64,000 bases of DNA. It comes from Pyrinomonadaceae bacterium. GTDB taxonomy: Bacteria; Acidobacteriota; Blastocatellia; Pyrinomonadales; Pyrinomonadaceae. The stretch lies in the NCBI GenBank assembly GCA_017983495.1, contig JAGOBH010000007.1, positions 123,278 through 187,277 on the forward strand. Reading direction: 5' to 3'. Below are positions 41,924-50,751 of this stretch, in pieces. A program made the position numbers and the translations under genes. A model generated the notes under the pieces. The model saw nothing but the letters and a program-made list of their open reading frames with translations, was not told where the DNA came from and made no database searches. Numbering within the stretch: the first letter of the stretch is position 1; every line of letters begins with the position of its first letter.

Positions 41924-43948
41924 ATGGAGTCTTCCGTTTCATCACAACAATTCACAAACAAACTGATCGCAGAGACCTCGCCTTACCTTTTGCAGCATGC
42001 TCACAATCCTGTTGATTGGTATCCCTGGGGCGACGAGGCATTTGAGCGGGCTCGGGCCGAGGACAAGCCGGTTATCGTCAGTATTGGCTACTCGGCGTGT
42101 CACTGGTGTCATGTGATGGAACACGAGTCGTTTGAGGACGAGGCTGTTGCGGCCGTAATGAACGAACATTTCATCAATGTCAAGGTCGACATGGAAGAGC
42201 GTCCCGACGTTGACCAGATCTACATGAACTTTGTGCAGATGACGACCGGACGCGGCGGTTGGCCGATGAATGTGTTTTTAACGCCCGACAAACGCCCGTT
42301 CTACGGCGGCACGTATTTTCCTCCGCAACCTCGATACGGCATGCCTTCGTGGCACCAAATATTGATCAGCATAGCCGAGGCATATCGCGAAAAACGCGAT
42401 GAGCTAGAGGAATCGGCAAACAGGATCGTGGCTGAACTAAATCGCCTTAGTACCGCCGAGATCATACCGGGTGGAGTCTCAGCGGATCTGCTCGAAACGG
42501 CATTCAACAGTTTTACGCGGACGTTTGACACCGTCAACGGAGGTTTTGGCGGTGCACCAAAGTTTCCGCCGGCGATGTCGCTTGAGTTTCTGCTGAGATA
42601 TCACAAACGCACCGGCGATGGTAAGGCTCTGGCGATCGTTGAATATACCCTCGGCAAAATGGCACGCGGTGGAATTTACGATCAGCTCGGTGGCGGTTTT
42701 CACAGATATGCAGTCGATGCGATCTGGTTGGTGCCGCACTTTGAAAAAATGCTGTACGACAACGCTCAGCTGATCCGGGTCTATTTGCACGCGTTTCAGG
42801 TGACCGGTAACGAATTCTACAAGCGTATCGCCGTGGAGACGCTCGAATATGTTCGCCGCGAGATGCTTGACGCGAGCGGAGGATTCTATTCGACACAGGA
42901 CGCTGACAGCGAGGGCGAGGAAGGGAAGTTCTTCGTCTGGACGCCGGAGGAGATCGCGGAAATTCTCGGCAAGGGCAACGCCGAGGCGTTTTGCTCTTAT
43001 TATGACGTGACCGCATCAGGGAATTTTGAGGGACATAATATTCTGAATATCAAGGACAAGGTCGCTGTCCCTTCAAGGCCTGACGCCCTAGACGAATGGC
43101 GGACAAAGCTCTTCGCGGAACGCGAGAAACGCATCAAGCCCGGTCGTGATGAAAAGGTCCTGACTGCGTGGAATGGCTTGATGCTGGCGGCATTTGCCGA
43201 TGCGGCGGCGGTCCTCGGGGACGAAGACTATCTCGCGATCGCAAAGCAAAATGCTGATTTTATCCTGGAGGAACTTCAGGTCGACGGCCGTCTGCTCAGA
43301 ACGTGGAAAGACGGTAAGGCAAAACTTAACGGGTATGTCGAAGATCACGCTAATGTCGCGGACGGCCTGATCGTTCTATTTCAGGCGACCGGTGAGGTGA
43401 GGTATTTATCGGAGGCCCGACGGCTTGCCGATGTTATGATCACCGAGTTTTGGGATGGCGATAACGGTGGGTTTTTCTTTACTTCAAACGATCACGAAGA
43501 ACTGATCGTTCGGAACAAGGACTTTTATGACAACGCGACGCCTTCGGGCAATTCTGTTGCTGCGGACGTGATGCTGAGGCTTGCGAAACTGACAGGCGAT
43601 GACATGTACGAGAGGTTTGCGGTTACGATCTTGCGACTCGCGGCGTCCAACCTGAGACGTCATCCGCAGGGGTTTGGACGTGCTTTGTCCGCTATGGAAT
43701 TTTATCTCGCGGCAACTAAAGAGGTCGTCGTCATTGGGCCTAAAGGTAATGAGCTTGAACGCAGGGTACTTGAACGGTATCTGCCGGATGCGGTGATCGT
43801 ACTCTCAGACAATGCCGATGCCGATTCGGCGGTCTTGCCCCTGCTGGCCGATCGCCGGATGACGGATGGACAGGCTACGGCATATGTGTGTGAAAATTTC
43901 GTATGCAGCCGGCCGGTCACGAAGTCGGAGGATATGGATATCTTATAG
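41924..43948 (+). CDS. YyaL-like thioredoxin-domain protein (DUF255)
   Basis: A 674-residue protein. The N-terminal thioredoxin-like DUF255 domain (about 10-170) carries CHWC (59-62) in [16 protein letters not shown], then [16 protein letters not shown]. The rest (about 190-670) is an alpha/alpha six-barrel region similar to N-acylglucosamine 2-epimerase/glycosidase folds, with [21 protein letters not shown] and [12 protein letters not shown]. The family is widespread (YyaL, SSP411) and its activity is not known. It has no signal peptide. A terminator follows 40 bp after the stop. Confidence 0.9.
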   Translation: MESSVSSQQFTNKLIAETSPYLLQHAHNPVDWYPWGDEAFERARAEDKPVIVSIGYSACHWCHVMEHESFEDEAVAAVMNEHFINVKVDMEERPDVDQIYMNFVQMTTGRGGWPMNVFLTPDKRPFYGGTYFPPQPRYGMPSWHQILISIAEAYREKRDELEESANRIVAELNRLSTAEIIPGGVSADLLETAFNSFTRTFDTVNGGFGGAPKFPPAMSLEFLLRYHKRTGDGKALAIVEYTLGKMARGGIYDQLGGGFHRYAVDAIWLVPHFEKMLYDNAQLIRVYLHAFQVTGNEFYKRIAVETLEYVRREMLDASGGFYSTQDADSEGEEGKFFVWTPEEIAEILGKGNAEAFCSYYDVTASGNFEGHNILNIKDKVAVPSRPDALDEWRTKLFAEREKRIKPGRDEKVLTAWNGLMLAAFADAAAVLGDEDYLAIAKQNADFILEELQVDGRLLRTWKDGKAKLNGYVEDHANVADGLIVLFQATGEVRYLSEARRLADVMITEFWDGDNGGFFFTSNDHEELIVRNKDFYDNATPSGNSVAADVMLRLAKLTGDDMYERFAVTILRLAASNLRRHPQGFGRALSAMEFYLAATKEVVVIGPKGNELERRVLERYLPDAVIVLSDNADADSAVLPLLADRRMTDGQATAYVCENFVCSRPVTKSEDMDIL

Positions 43949-43988
43949 GCAAGGTCGGCCGCTCTCGGCGACGGAAAAAGTGTAAGAG

Positions 43989-44024
43989 AAAGCCCCGAAC
44001 GTCTAGAACGATCGGGGCTTTTTC
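43989..44024. terminator. Terminator between convergent genes
   Basis: AAAGCCCCGA and TCGGGGCTTT form a perfect 10-bp stem with a 13-nt loop, then TTTC. It stops the YyaL-like gene on plus and may also serve the lipoprotein gene converging from the right. Confidence 0.82.
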
Positions 44025-44043
44025 TGTTGTCTAAGTTACTAGA

Positions 44044-44349
44044 CTATTTCTTGACGTTTGCGTTAGCAGCGGTGTTAGCCGTGTTAGCAGCAGCCGGAGC
44101 CTTAACAGCGTTTGCAGCCGTGTTAGCAGCCGTCGACGCAGCGTTAGCAGCTGTGTTAGCAGCCGTCGAAACAGCGTTAGCAGCATTTGCCATCGTGTTA
44201 GCAGCATTTGCCATCGTGTTAGCAGCCGTGTTTGCTGTCGTTGCTGCGTTTGCCGGTTTGTTGGCCGTGTTGTTTGCCGGTGCTTCACCGCAAGCCATAC
44301 CCAAAGCGCCCATTGTGAGTACTGCTGAAAGTGCAATTACTTTTTTCAT
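44044..44349 (-). CDS. Low-complexity lipoprotein A
   Basis: A 101-residue probable lipoprotein. A signal sequence (1-19) ends in the lipobox LGMAC, so Cys20 would be lipidated. The mature part is almost only Ala, Asn and Thr with some Met, Ser and Val (NTAAN, NTMANAAN repeats), so it is flexible or a loose helix. It is a paralogue of the gene at 44623: the first 32 residues are nearly identical, the tails differ in repeat type. A sigma-70 promoter lies about 110 bp upstream. The function is unknown. The opposite strand is open too, but only because of the repeats. Confidence 0.75.
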   Translation of the reverse strand: MKKVIALSAVLTMGALGMACGEAPANNTANKPANAATTANTAANTMANAANTMANAANAVSTAANTAANAASTAANTAANAVKAPAAANTANTAANANVKK

Positions 44350-44460
44350 AAAAATCGATTCTCCTGTCTATCTCAAAGATTAGATCTAACTTAATTTACT
44401 GACAGACCATGCGGACACAGTCTTTGTTCCTCATCTTTCTAATTTTTCGGAACAAACGAC

Positions 44461-44489
44461 AATATAGTAGGCTGAACCTCTTTAGTCAA
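44461..44489 (-). promoter_or_regulatory. Sigma-70 promoter of lipoprotein A
   Basis: On the minus strand TTGACT (44489-44484) and TATATT (44466-44461) are 17 bp apart. The start point would lie near 44454, about 105 bp before the ATG. Confidence 0.75.
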
Positions 44490-44556
44490 CCCCTAAATCA
44501 ACAAATTCCCAAGTTCTCAGATTTGGATCGGCCCTACGAAAGTAGTCATGATCAAC

Positions 44557-44594
44557 AAAAAAAGAAACACGCCGTAAAAATACGACGTGTTTCT
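44557..44594 (-). terminator. Terminator of lipoprotein B gene
   Basis: On the minus strand AGAAACACGTCGTA-TTTT-TACGGCGTGTTTCT (one G-U pair) is followed by six more T residues, 28 bp after the lipoprotein B stop codon. Confidence 0.9.
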
Positions 44595-44622
44595 GTAAAG
44601 CAAAATAGCTTAGAATCCCAAA

Positions 44623-44919
44623 CTATTTGTTTGCCGGCTTAGCAGCATTTGCGTTAGCAGCCGGAGCAGTTGTGTTAGCAGCCGGCTTAGCAGCATTTGC
44701 GTTAGCAGCCGGTGCAGTTGTGTTGGCAGCCGGTGCAGTTGTGTTAGCTGCCGGAGCCGTGGTTGTCGTGTTGGTCGTGGTGGTGTTCGTCGTCGTGGTC
44801 GTGTTGGTCGTTGCGGTGTTTGCCGGTTTGTTAGCCGAGTTGTTTGCCGGAGCTTCGCCGCAAGCCATACCGAGAGCACTAAGTGCCAGAACTGATGAAA
44901 GTGCAATGATCTTTTTCAT
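44623..44919 (-). CDS. Low-complexity lipoprotein B
   Basis: A 98-residue paralogue of lipoprotein A. The signal sequence and lipobox (LGMAC, Cys20) and the next segment (GEAPANNSANKPAN) match it. The mature tail has a Thr/Asn block (TTTTTNTTTTNTTTT) and then repeats of APAANTTAPAANANAAKP, so the two genes have drifted by repeat slippage. Lipidation and a surface or periplasmic place are likely; a role is unknown. It has its own promoter and terminator, so it is not in an operon with A. Confidence 0.75.
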   Translation of the reverse strand: MKKIIALSSVLALSALGMACGEAPANNSANKPANTATTNTTTTTNTTTTNTTTTAPAANTTAPAANTTAPAANANAAKPAANTTAPAANANAAKPANK

Positions 44920-45029
44920 TTAATTTAAGTCTCCTATCTTTCTCAAAGATAATTTTATTTATTTTTACCCAAGTTGGCCGAAACCAACCGCTACTTGCCA
45001 TGGACTCTTTCTTTCCCAAAGCAATCGTA

Positions 45030-45058
45030 AGGATAGTAATAGCGCCCGGTCGTGTCAA
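45030..45058 (-). promoter_or_regulatory. Sigma-70 promoter of lipoprotein B
   Basis: On the minus strand TTGACA (45058-45053) and TATCCT (45035-45030) are 17 bp apart, the same arrangement as the promoter of lipoprotein A. Confidence 0.72.
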
Positions 45059-45168
45059 CCCAAAATCGATAAAAAATACACTTTTTTTTGATTTTTTTTT
45101 CAGGGCTGATCCGACACTTTTAGCACTTGGCCGAAGTGCCGATGTTTATTGGCCCGCAAAGAAATCTA

Positions 45169-45198
45169 TTGACTGGAGCGGCACCGAAAAGTTATCTT
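45169..45198 (+). promoter_or_regulatory. Sigma-70 promoter of the GGDEF gene
   Basis: TTGACT (45169-45174) and TATCTT (45193-45198) are 18 bp apart, ending 51 bp before the ATG. Confidence 0.6.
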
Positions 45199-45249
45199 GA
45201 ATTTTGAGGAAATTTCCTCAAAACCCGCCCTTGTGCTCTCGCTCAGCTA

Positions 45250-46524
45250 ATGAACACACCTTACAGGTCAAATTCGAACTATTTTGCTGACGGTAGATTT
45301 CCAATGGTTTTGGTCGTGGTGTCACTGGCCGCTATTGGGTCTTCGTTCGTTTTGGCAAATTCTGAGCTGGAATACGTGTCGAAAATACAGGGATTTTTGG
45401 CGATAGTAGTTATTTATCTGGCGGTCTGCCTTGCCGTGTATTTATTTAATACCCGTGGCGGTACGCGATCTTCACTTGAACTCCGGCCTGACCCGGATTC
45501 TAGTGAAATCGATGCAGGGCTCCGCGGGATCGAAGAGGCAAGCCGCTTTTTTAGCGGTTCGCTGAATTCGGCCGATATGTTTCGCCTCGTGTCGAGCCGA
45601 GCGAATGATGTACTGCCGTTTTCGACGAGTGTTCTGCTTGTACCCGATCATTCGACCTATGAATTTCGCGTCTTGCAAGCTCACGGTGAAAACGCGGATA
45701 GATTTATGAGACTCTCAACGCCAATGGACAACGGCATCGTCGGCCAGTGCCTGGCCGCTAAGATGATCCAGATAGAACGGGGAGTGACTTCCACAGCCGG
45801 CGGGTTTCCCGCAGAGATCGTAAGCGGCTTCCGATCGTCCGCCGCAATTCCGCTGATGCGTAGCGGCGAAGTTCTTGCAGTGCTCCAACTCTACTCGACA
45901 TCCGGAACTGCGTTCGACGGCCAGGCTATGGCTACGCTCGAGGCGATCCGCGAACGGGTTACACCGCTAATACTGAGTTCACTGTCATTTGAAAAGAGCA
46001 TGACGAATGCCCTCACTGACCCGATAACCGATCTACCGAACGAGCGGGCGTTTATGCTGGTACTGGAAAACCAGATCGCGGAATCGCAGCGAAATCCGGA
46101 ACACCGGCCGTTGACGATACTGGCTATGGACATCAAGGAGTTTGACGAACTGAACAGTAAGTATGGTCACGCAACGGGCGACCGCGTGCTTGGGATGGTC
46201 GCGAGTTCGATAAAAGGGCAATTGCGGCAGATGGACTTTTTTGCACGTGCATCGAACGATGAATTTTTGGCGATACTTCCGACGGCAAATGACCGGATCG
46301 CCGAAGAGGTGATAGCCCGCATTAATACCGGCATATTCAACAGCAAGTTCTCGGTCACGGAGAACGATACGATCACGCCGAAACTGAACTTTGGAATTGC
46401 CGCCTTCGGAATCGACGGCGACGCTGCGGAGGCTTTGATACGAGCCGCCCGTCTGCGAAAGCAGCAGGCGAAGTCCGACTTACCGCCAAAGGTACTTTGG
46501 TTCCCGAGAGAAATAGTCAACTAA
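45250..46524 (+). CDS. Membrane GAF-GGDEF protein, degenerate active site
   Basis: A 424-residue protein with two membrane helices near the N-terminus (about 18-36 and 47-66), a GAF domain (about 95-245) and a GGDEF domain (about 255-415) starting DPITDLPNERAFML. The catalytic GGDEF motif reads ASNDEF: both glycines that hold GTP are replaced, while Asp-Glu-Phe is kept. It is therefore probably inactive as a diguanylate cyclase and may act as a GTP or c-di-GMP sensor, or only as a scaffold. It is divergent from lipoprotein B and followed by the kinase gene. Confidence 0.85.
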   Translation: MNTPYRSNSNYFADGRFPMVLVVVSLAAIGSSFVLANSELEYVSKIQGFLAIVVIYLAVCLAVYLFNTRGGTRSSLELRPDPDSSEIDAGLRGIEEASRFFSGSLNSADMFRLVSSRANDVLPFSTSVLLVPDHSTYEFRVLQAHGENADRFMRLSTPMDNGIVGQCLAAKMIQIERGVTSTAGGFPAEIVSGFRSSAAIPLMRSGEVLAVLQLYSTSGTAFDGQAMATLEAIRERVTPLILSSLSFEKSMTNALTDPITDLPNERAFMLVLENQIAESQRNPEHRPLTILAMDIKEFDELNSKYGHATGDRVLGMVASSIKGQLRQMDFFARASNDEFLAILPTANDRIAEEVIARINTGIFNSKFSVTENDTITPKLNFGIAAFGIDGDAAEALIRAARLRKQQAKSDLPPKVLWFPREIVN

Positions 46525-46676
46525 ACACTTGGCATAATTGGGAATCCGTCCTAAACTCACTTTCAGAACTGGACTAGAAACTGAAGGTAAGTCTTGGCGG
46601 ATCTTTTCCGTTATGCCTCGACGCAAATTGTGATATCTAATGGACCGTCGCCAGCATCGCCGGCTCGGCCTTCTCA

Positions 46677-49637
46677 ATGAATAAGGAACTTCCAAGCGGC
46701 ACTAACCTTTCGCACTACCGAATCGTCTCAAAGATCGGTGCAGGCGGAATGGGCGAAGTGTACCTGGCTGAGGACACCAAGCTTGAGCGTCGTGTTGCAT
46801 TGAAGGTGCTGATCGAGGAAGTTGCGAATGATCCCGACCGTGTATCGCGGTTCGTGCGTGAAGCTAAGGCAGCATCCGCACTTAATCATCCGAATATTCT
46901 GACCGTTTTTGAGATCGGAAGCGTTGACGATACGCAGTATATTGCGACCGAGTTCATTAAAGGCGAGACTCTCCGCGAACTGATGGGCGCTGGCGAGATA
47001 GGGCTGAATGAAGCACTTGGTATCGCACTTCAGGTTGCGGCGGCACTCGGTGCCGCTCACGAGGCTGGGATCGTGCATCGCGACATTAAGCCCGAGAACA
47101 TCATGATCCGGGAAGACGGCCTTGTTAAGGTGCTGGATTTCGGGCTTGCCAAGCTGACCGAGAAAAGCATCGAGGCTGCGTCCTCGGAGGATGCCACTAA
47201 AGTACAGTTCAATACACAGCCCGGAATGATCATGGGCACGGCTGCATATATGTCGCCGGAACAGGCTCGGGGCCGCGAACTCGACCCGCGGACAGACATC
47301 TTCAGTCTCGGGATAGTGATGTATGAGCTATTTACCGGCAGACGACCGTTTGAAGGTGAAGGGCAGGTGGATCTGATCAGTTCGATCCTCAAGGATGATC
47401 CGGTAGCACTTAGGCAGTTGTCGCCAAATTGCCCGCGTCACCTCGAGCGAATTGTCGATAAGGCTCTGCGCAAGGACCGTGAAAATCGCTACCAACACGT
47501 TAAGGATCTGGCTATCGACCTCGAAGATCTTCGCGAGGAGTTAAAGTTTGAGGCAAAGCTGAATAAAACAACCGATCTGCCTCTGCCGGCTCAGATAACC
47601 AACGCGGGCGATGTAAGGACGACGCTGACCGAGAGTATCTCCGCGACCCGCCGTTTCACGCTCCTTCATGCGTTGATATTCATACTAGTCACCGGCGGCT
47701 TGTTTGCCGCAGTCTGGCTCTACCGGTCTGCCGGCAGCACCCTGCCGATCGTGCCGGGTTCATTAAAGGTCGTTGAGGTCGCAAACTGGAACAGCGCGCC
47801 GGGAGAGATCTACAGCAACGCTAGATTTTCGCCGGACGGAAAGATGATCGCATTTGCCTCGACACGTTCGGGCAGCAAGAATATCTGGGTGAAGCAAACT
47901 ACGTCGCCCGATGCTCTGCAGATCACCAACGACGCAAATTCAAACACCGACCCCATCTGGTCCCCAAAAGGCGACGAGGTCGCATTCATTTCACAGAAAG
48001 GTGACGCGACTTCGGACCGAGCGAATAAGACCGGTGTTTGGCGAATATCTGCTCTCGGTAGCGGAACTCCGAAATCAGTCGGCCCGATCGAAGATGGCAG
48101 TAGCGTACTTAGGCGATGGACCGAGAGCGGGAGGATCTATTTTCAGTCGAACGGTAATTTGTTTTCGATGGATATGGCATCCGGAACGTCGCAAAAGCTG
48201 ACGACGCTCGAACGCGAGGGCGGGACGGTCAGTTGGGTAAATATTTCGGCGGACGAAAAAACGATAGCCTACGTGGTGAAAGCTGAAAGCGGGTGGCAGT
48301 TTTTCGTCAGCGATGTTGCAAATAAATCGCCCAAGAAGATCGCTGACGGTACCGGAGTGGCCGAGGGCTTTGTCTGGCTGCCGGAAAGAGGCCGTTTATT
48401 TTATGGAGAGCAGGCCGATGGGGTAATTCAGATATTTGTTAGAGACTCGGGCTCATCAACCCCTATTAAACTTACCGCCTCCGAGACCGACAGTGTCGTC
48501 GTAGATGCCGCCGGTGACGGGACGTCGATCATCTTTAGTTCCGCTAAGGAGGAATCGAACCTTTGGCGGGTCGATGTCTTAGATTCGCAAGAGTCGCCGG
48601 TTCTCCGTGATCTGAATTCCAAGCTTTGGCCGTCGATCTCTCCCGACGGGGAACGCATCGTGTTTCAGTCGGTTAAGAACATGAGCCGCGGCAACAACCT
48701 CTTTTCAAGTTCGATCTTAGTGAAACCGCTCAAATCAGGGCAAACCGCTGATAATCCAACATCGATCGCTGAAAACGGTATGTTGCCGGTATGGTCGCCG
48801 GACGGGTCGACTATCGCATTTGTGCGTAAGATCGGAAACGTTTATGAACTTGTCAGTGTTAGTCCCAATGGCGGCAGTGAAAAGGTGCTGGCAAGCGGTG
48901 GAATGGCGGGGATCAGTTATTCTGTATCGCCATATAATGTCGTTCAGACCGGAGCGTTTGCCTGGAATCCCGACAGTGTTAGGATCGCGTACGCAGCAGT
49001 TCGAGACGGCGTATCAAATCTATTCGTTGTGAATCGAAAGGACGGCACGGAAGAATCGCTGACGCAGAATGCAGATCCGCAATTATCAATGTCGTCCCCT
49101 TCCTGGTCACCCGACGGCAATACTGTCGCGGTCGTAACGCAGAAAAAGAGCAATGAACCGGGCAAGAACCCGGTGTCCGGAATATCGATAATCGATGTTA
49201 ATACCAAAGCTCAAAACGGCATTTACCTATCGGACGGAGCCTTGCGGCTTTTAGGTTGGTCGGCTGACAAAAACGCTGTTATCATAGCCGAGACCGAAAG
49301 CCGTTACCGATTCAGCGGGCTGCCTCCTGAGATAGCTATCACTTCGATCGTTGCCGGATCTGGCCGTACGAACGTGATAGCCCGGCTCAAGAATGCGTAT
49401 GCTTACAACATTTTTCTATCCTCAGACCGCAGATCGATCGCGTTTGCGGCAAGGAACGAAGAACGGGACGACCTGTGGGTCTTGCAAAGTGACGGTGGTG
49501 AACCGCGTCGGTTGACGCGAAATAATGATTCAGGGGTGTATATTTCCAGACTGGCATGGTTGAACGACGGCAATTCCATCATCTTCGGGAAACAAACGCG
49601 TTTCAGCGTGCTGTCGATGGTCAATGACATAAGGTGA
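46677..49637 (+). CDS. Ser/Thr kinase fused to beta-propeller
   Basis: A 986-residue transmembrane protein. The kinase domain (about 14-290) has GAGGMGEVYLA, Lys43 (VALKV), HRDIKPEN with catalytic Asp136, DFG (154-156) and APE-like MSPEQ, so it should be active. One helix (328-349) crosses the membrane. The outer part (about 360-986) has TolB/WD40-like repeats marked NARFSPDGKMIAFAS, DPIWSPKGDEVAFIS, PVWSPDGSTIAFVR and SPSWSPDGNTVAVVT. It probably senses something outside and phosphorylates cytoplasmic proteins. The BON-domain gene follows 18 bp downstream. Confidence 0.9.
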   Translation: MNKELPSGTNLSHYRIVSKIGAGGMGEVYLAEDTKLERRVALKVLIEEVANDPDRVSRFVREAKAASALNHPNILTVFEIGSVDDTQYIATEFIKGETLRELMGAGEIGLNEALGIALQVAAALGAAHEAGIVHRDIKPENIMIREDGLVKVLDFGLAKLTEKSIEAASSEDATKVQFNTQPGMIMGTAAYMSPEQARGRELDPRTDIFSLGIVMYELFTGRRPFEGEGQVDLISSILKDDPVALRQLSPNCPRHLERIVDKALRKDRENRYQHVKDLAIDLEDLREELKFEAKLNKTTDLPLPAQITNAGDVRTTLTESISATRRFTLLHALIFILVTGGLFAAVWLYRSAGSTLPIVPGSLKVVEVANWNSAPGEIYSNARFSPDGKMIAFASTRSGSKNIWVKQTTSPDALQITNDANSNTDPIWSPKGDEVAFISQKGDATSDRANKTGVWRISALGSGTPKSVGPIEDGSSVLRRWTESGRIYFQSNGNLFSMDMASGTSQKLTTLEREGGTVSWVNISADEKTIAYVVKAESGWQFFVSDVANKSPKKIADGTGVAEGFVWLPERGRLFYGEQADGVIQIFVRDSGSSTPIKLTASETDSVVVDAAGDGTSIIFSSAKEESNLWRVDVLDSQESPVLRDLNSKLWPSISPDGERIVFQSVKNMSRGNNLFSSSILVKPLKSGQTADNPTSIAENGMLPVWSPDGSTIAFVRKIGNVYELVSVSPNGGSEKVLASGGMAGISYSVSPYNVVQTGAFAWNPDSVRIAYAAVRDGVSNLFVVNRKDGTEESLTQNADPQLSMSSPSWSPDGNTVAVVTQKKSNEPGKNPVSGISIIDVNTKAQNGIYLSDGALRLLGWSADKNAVIIAETESRYRFSGLPPEIAITSIVAGSGRTNVIARLKNAYAYNIFLSSDRRSIAFAARNEERDDLWVLQSDGGEPRRLTRNNDSGVYISRLAWLNDGNSIIFGKQTRFSVLSMVNDIR

Positions 49638-49655
49638 CAAAAGGAGAAAATTGTA

Positions 49656-50165
49656 ATGATCAGAACTAACATGAAGTTCTTTATTGGTTTCTTTGTATTT
49701 GCTTTACTAATTTCGGTCGGGGCAGCATTACAGCCCGTTTCGGCACAGTGCGAAAAGGTGACCGATCAGCAGATCGTTTTCAGTATCTATGCCAAGATCA
49801 AAAATGACAAAGATCTTGCTTCGCAGGTAACTCACATCAACATCGTTTCGATTAATTCCGCGGTCAAACTTCAGGGCTGGGCGGATAACAAGAACGACTT
49901 TGACTCAATCGTCGATATTGCGATGGATACGATCTGCGTGCGAGTGGTTAACTTGAATAACTTTCTCGACGCACCACCGGCCGCGGACAACGCATTTAGG
50001 TCAGCAAAGGGTTGTGCATCAGGCACTAAGGCATGCGGCGACGTATGTATCCCCGAGGGAGACGTCTGTAATATCGGAAGTCTCGCTGCTTTATTTGTGC
50101 CGACGTACAGACCCGACGTCTGGAACGACGTTTCGAGCATTTCAGCGGTCGCGGCTTGCTGGTAA
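49656..50165 (+). CDS. Secreted BON-like domain protein
   Basis: A 169-residue secreted protein. The signal peptide ends near VSAQ (residue 30). A BON-like domain (about 35-105) has DQQIVFSIYAKIKNDKDLA and INSAVKLQGWADNKNDFDSIVDIA, typical of BON folds that bind phospholipid or envelope surfaces. A Cys-rich segment follows (GCASGTKACGDVCIPEGDVC). AGGAG lies 10 bp before the ATG; a second ATG at 49671 is also possible. It is probably cotranscribed with the kinase gene, 18 bp upstream, and may be its target or partner. Confidence 0.75.
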   Translation: MIRTNMKFFIGFFVFALLISVGAALQPVSAQCEKVTDQQIVFSIYAKIKNDKDLASQVTHINIVSINSAVKLQGWADNKNDFDSIVDIAMDTICVRVVNLNNFLDAPPAADNAFRSAKGCASGTKACGDVCIPEGDVCNIGSLAALFVPTYRPDVWNDVSSISAVAACW

Positions 50166-50194
50166 TATCGCGTTATTTTGAAGATCAAGACATA

Positions 50195-50226
50195 CGGGCC
50201 CGCGACATCAGCGGGCCCGGGTTTTG
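50195..50226 (+). terminator. Terminator after BON gene
   Basis: CGGGCCCGC-GACATCA-GCGGGCCCG is a perfect 9-bp GC stem followed by GGTTTT. Confidence 0.75.
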
Positions 50227-50240
50227 TATTTGGGTGACCT

Positions 50241-50693
50241 ATGAAAACGATCAGGAATGAATCAGACCGACGCCGGATGATCGAACGCGTCAACAAACTT
50301 TCGGGCGACGAAAGTCCATTATGGGGCAAGATGACAGTCAACCAGATGGTGTCACACCTTGTTCAGGGCGGCGAACTTCCATTTGAGGCGAGTCTGCCCG
50401 ACAAAAGTACTTTATTATCGAGAACCATCATAAAGCCGCTCATCCTGTACGTTATGCCAATGCCTAAAGAAGTTAAGGTTTCGGCAGATTTCGATCAACA
50501 GGCGAATGGCCGAAGACCCGAGGAATTTGAGGCCGATCGCGAGCGTCTGATCTCGTCGATAAATAAGCTCGGTGAACTGCCGGCAGATCACAAATGCCAA
50601 TATCATCCGATGTTCGGCGCAATGAGTGCTAAAGAATGGGCTCTGATTGTCCACAAACATGTCGATCACCACCTGAAGCAATTTGGCGTGTAA
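50241..50693 (+). CDS. DinB-like DUF1569 protein
   Basis: A 150-residue four-helix-bundle protein of the DUF1569 group in the DinB superfamily. WGKMTVNQMVSHLVQGGEL gives the first His of the metal triad, HPMFGAMSAKEWALIVHKHVDHHLKQFG the last ones. Relatives bind a divalent metal, some being thiol-dependent enzymes; the substrate is unknown. The start has no strong Shine-Dalgarno but follows a terminator by 14 bp, so it probably has its own promoter or depends on readthrough. Confidence 0.85.
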   Translation: MKTIRNESDRRRMIERVNKLSGDESPLWGKMTVNQMVSHLVQGGELPFEASLPDKSTLLSRTIIKPLILYVMPMPKEVKVSADFDQQANGRRPEEFEADRERLISSINKLGELPADHKCQYHPMFGAMSAKEWALIVHKHVDHHLKQFGV

Positions 50694-50697
50694 TATT

Positions 50698-50742
50698 GCC
50701 GGCTGAATCGAAATTCAATTCAGCCGGCTTAGTTGTTTTTTA
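50698..50742 (+). terminator. Terminator after DUF1569 gene
   Basis: GCCGGCTGAAT and ATTCAGCCGGC form a perfect 11-bp stem with a 9-nt loop, followed by TTAGTTGTTTTTT. Confidence 0.88.
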
Positions 50743-50751
50743 CTCAGATCC

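Larger units (their letters stand above)
44920..45249. other. Divergent promoter region
   Basis: A 330-bp gap between lipoprotein B (minus) and the GGDEF gene (plus). It has a promoter for each, a long T-rich stretch (45083-45103) between them, and no coding frame that I trust. Confidence 0.6.

Noticed and set aside
41700-41945. An 81-codon frame on minus
   Set aside because: The plus-strand frame over the same bases has the expected third-position bias, and the minus frame overlaps the start of the YyaL-like gene.
44027-44923. Long open frames on the plus strand opposite both lipoprotein genes
   Set aside because: They read as Ala/Val/Leu repeats complementary to the Ala/Asn/Thr codons; the minus frames have signal peptide, lipobox, promoters and Shine-Dalgarno sites.
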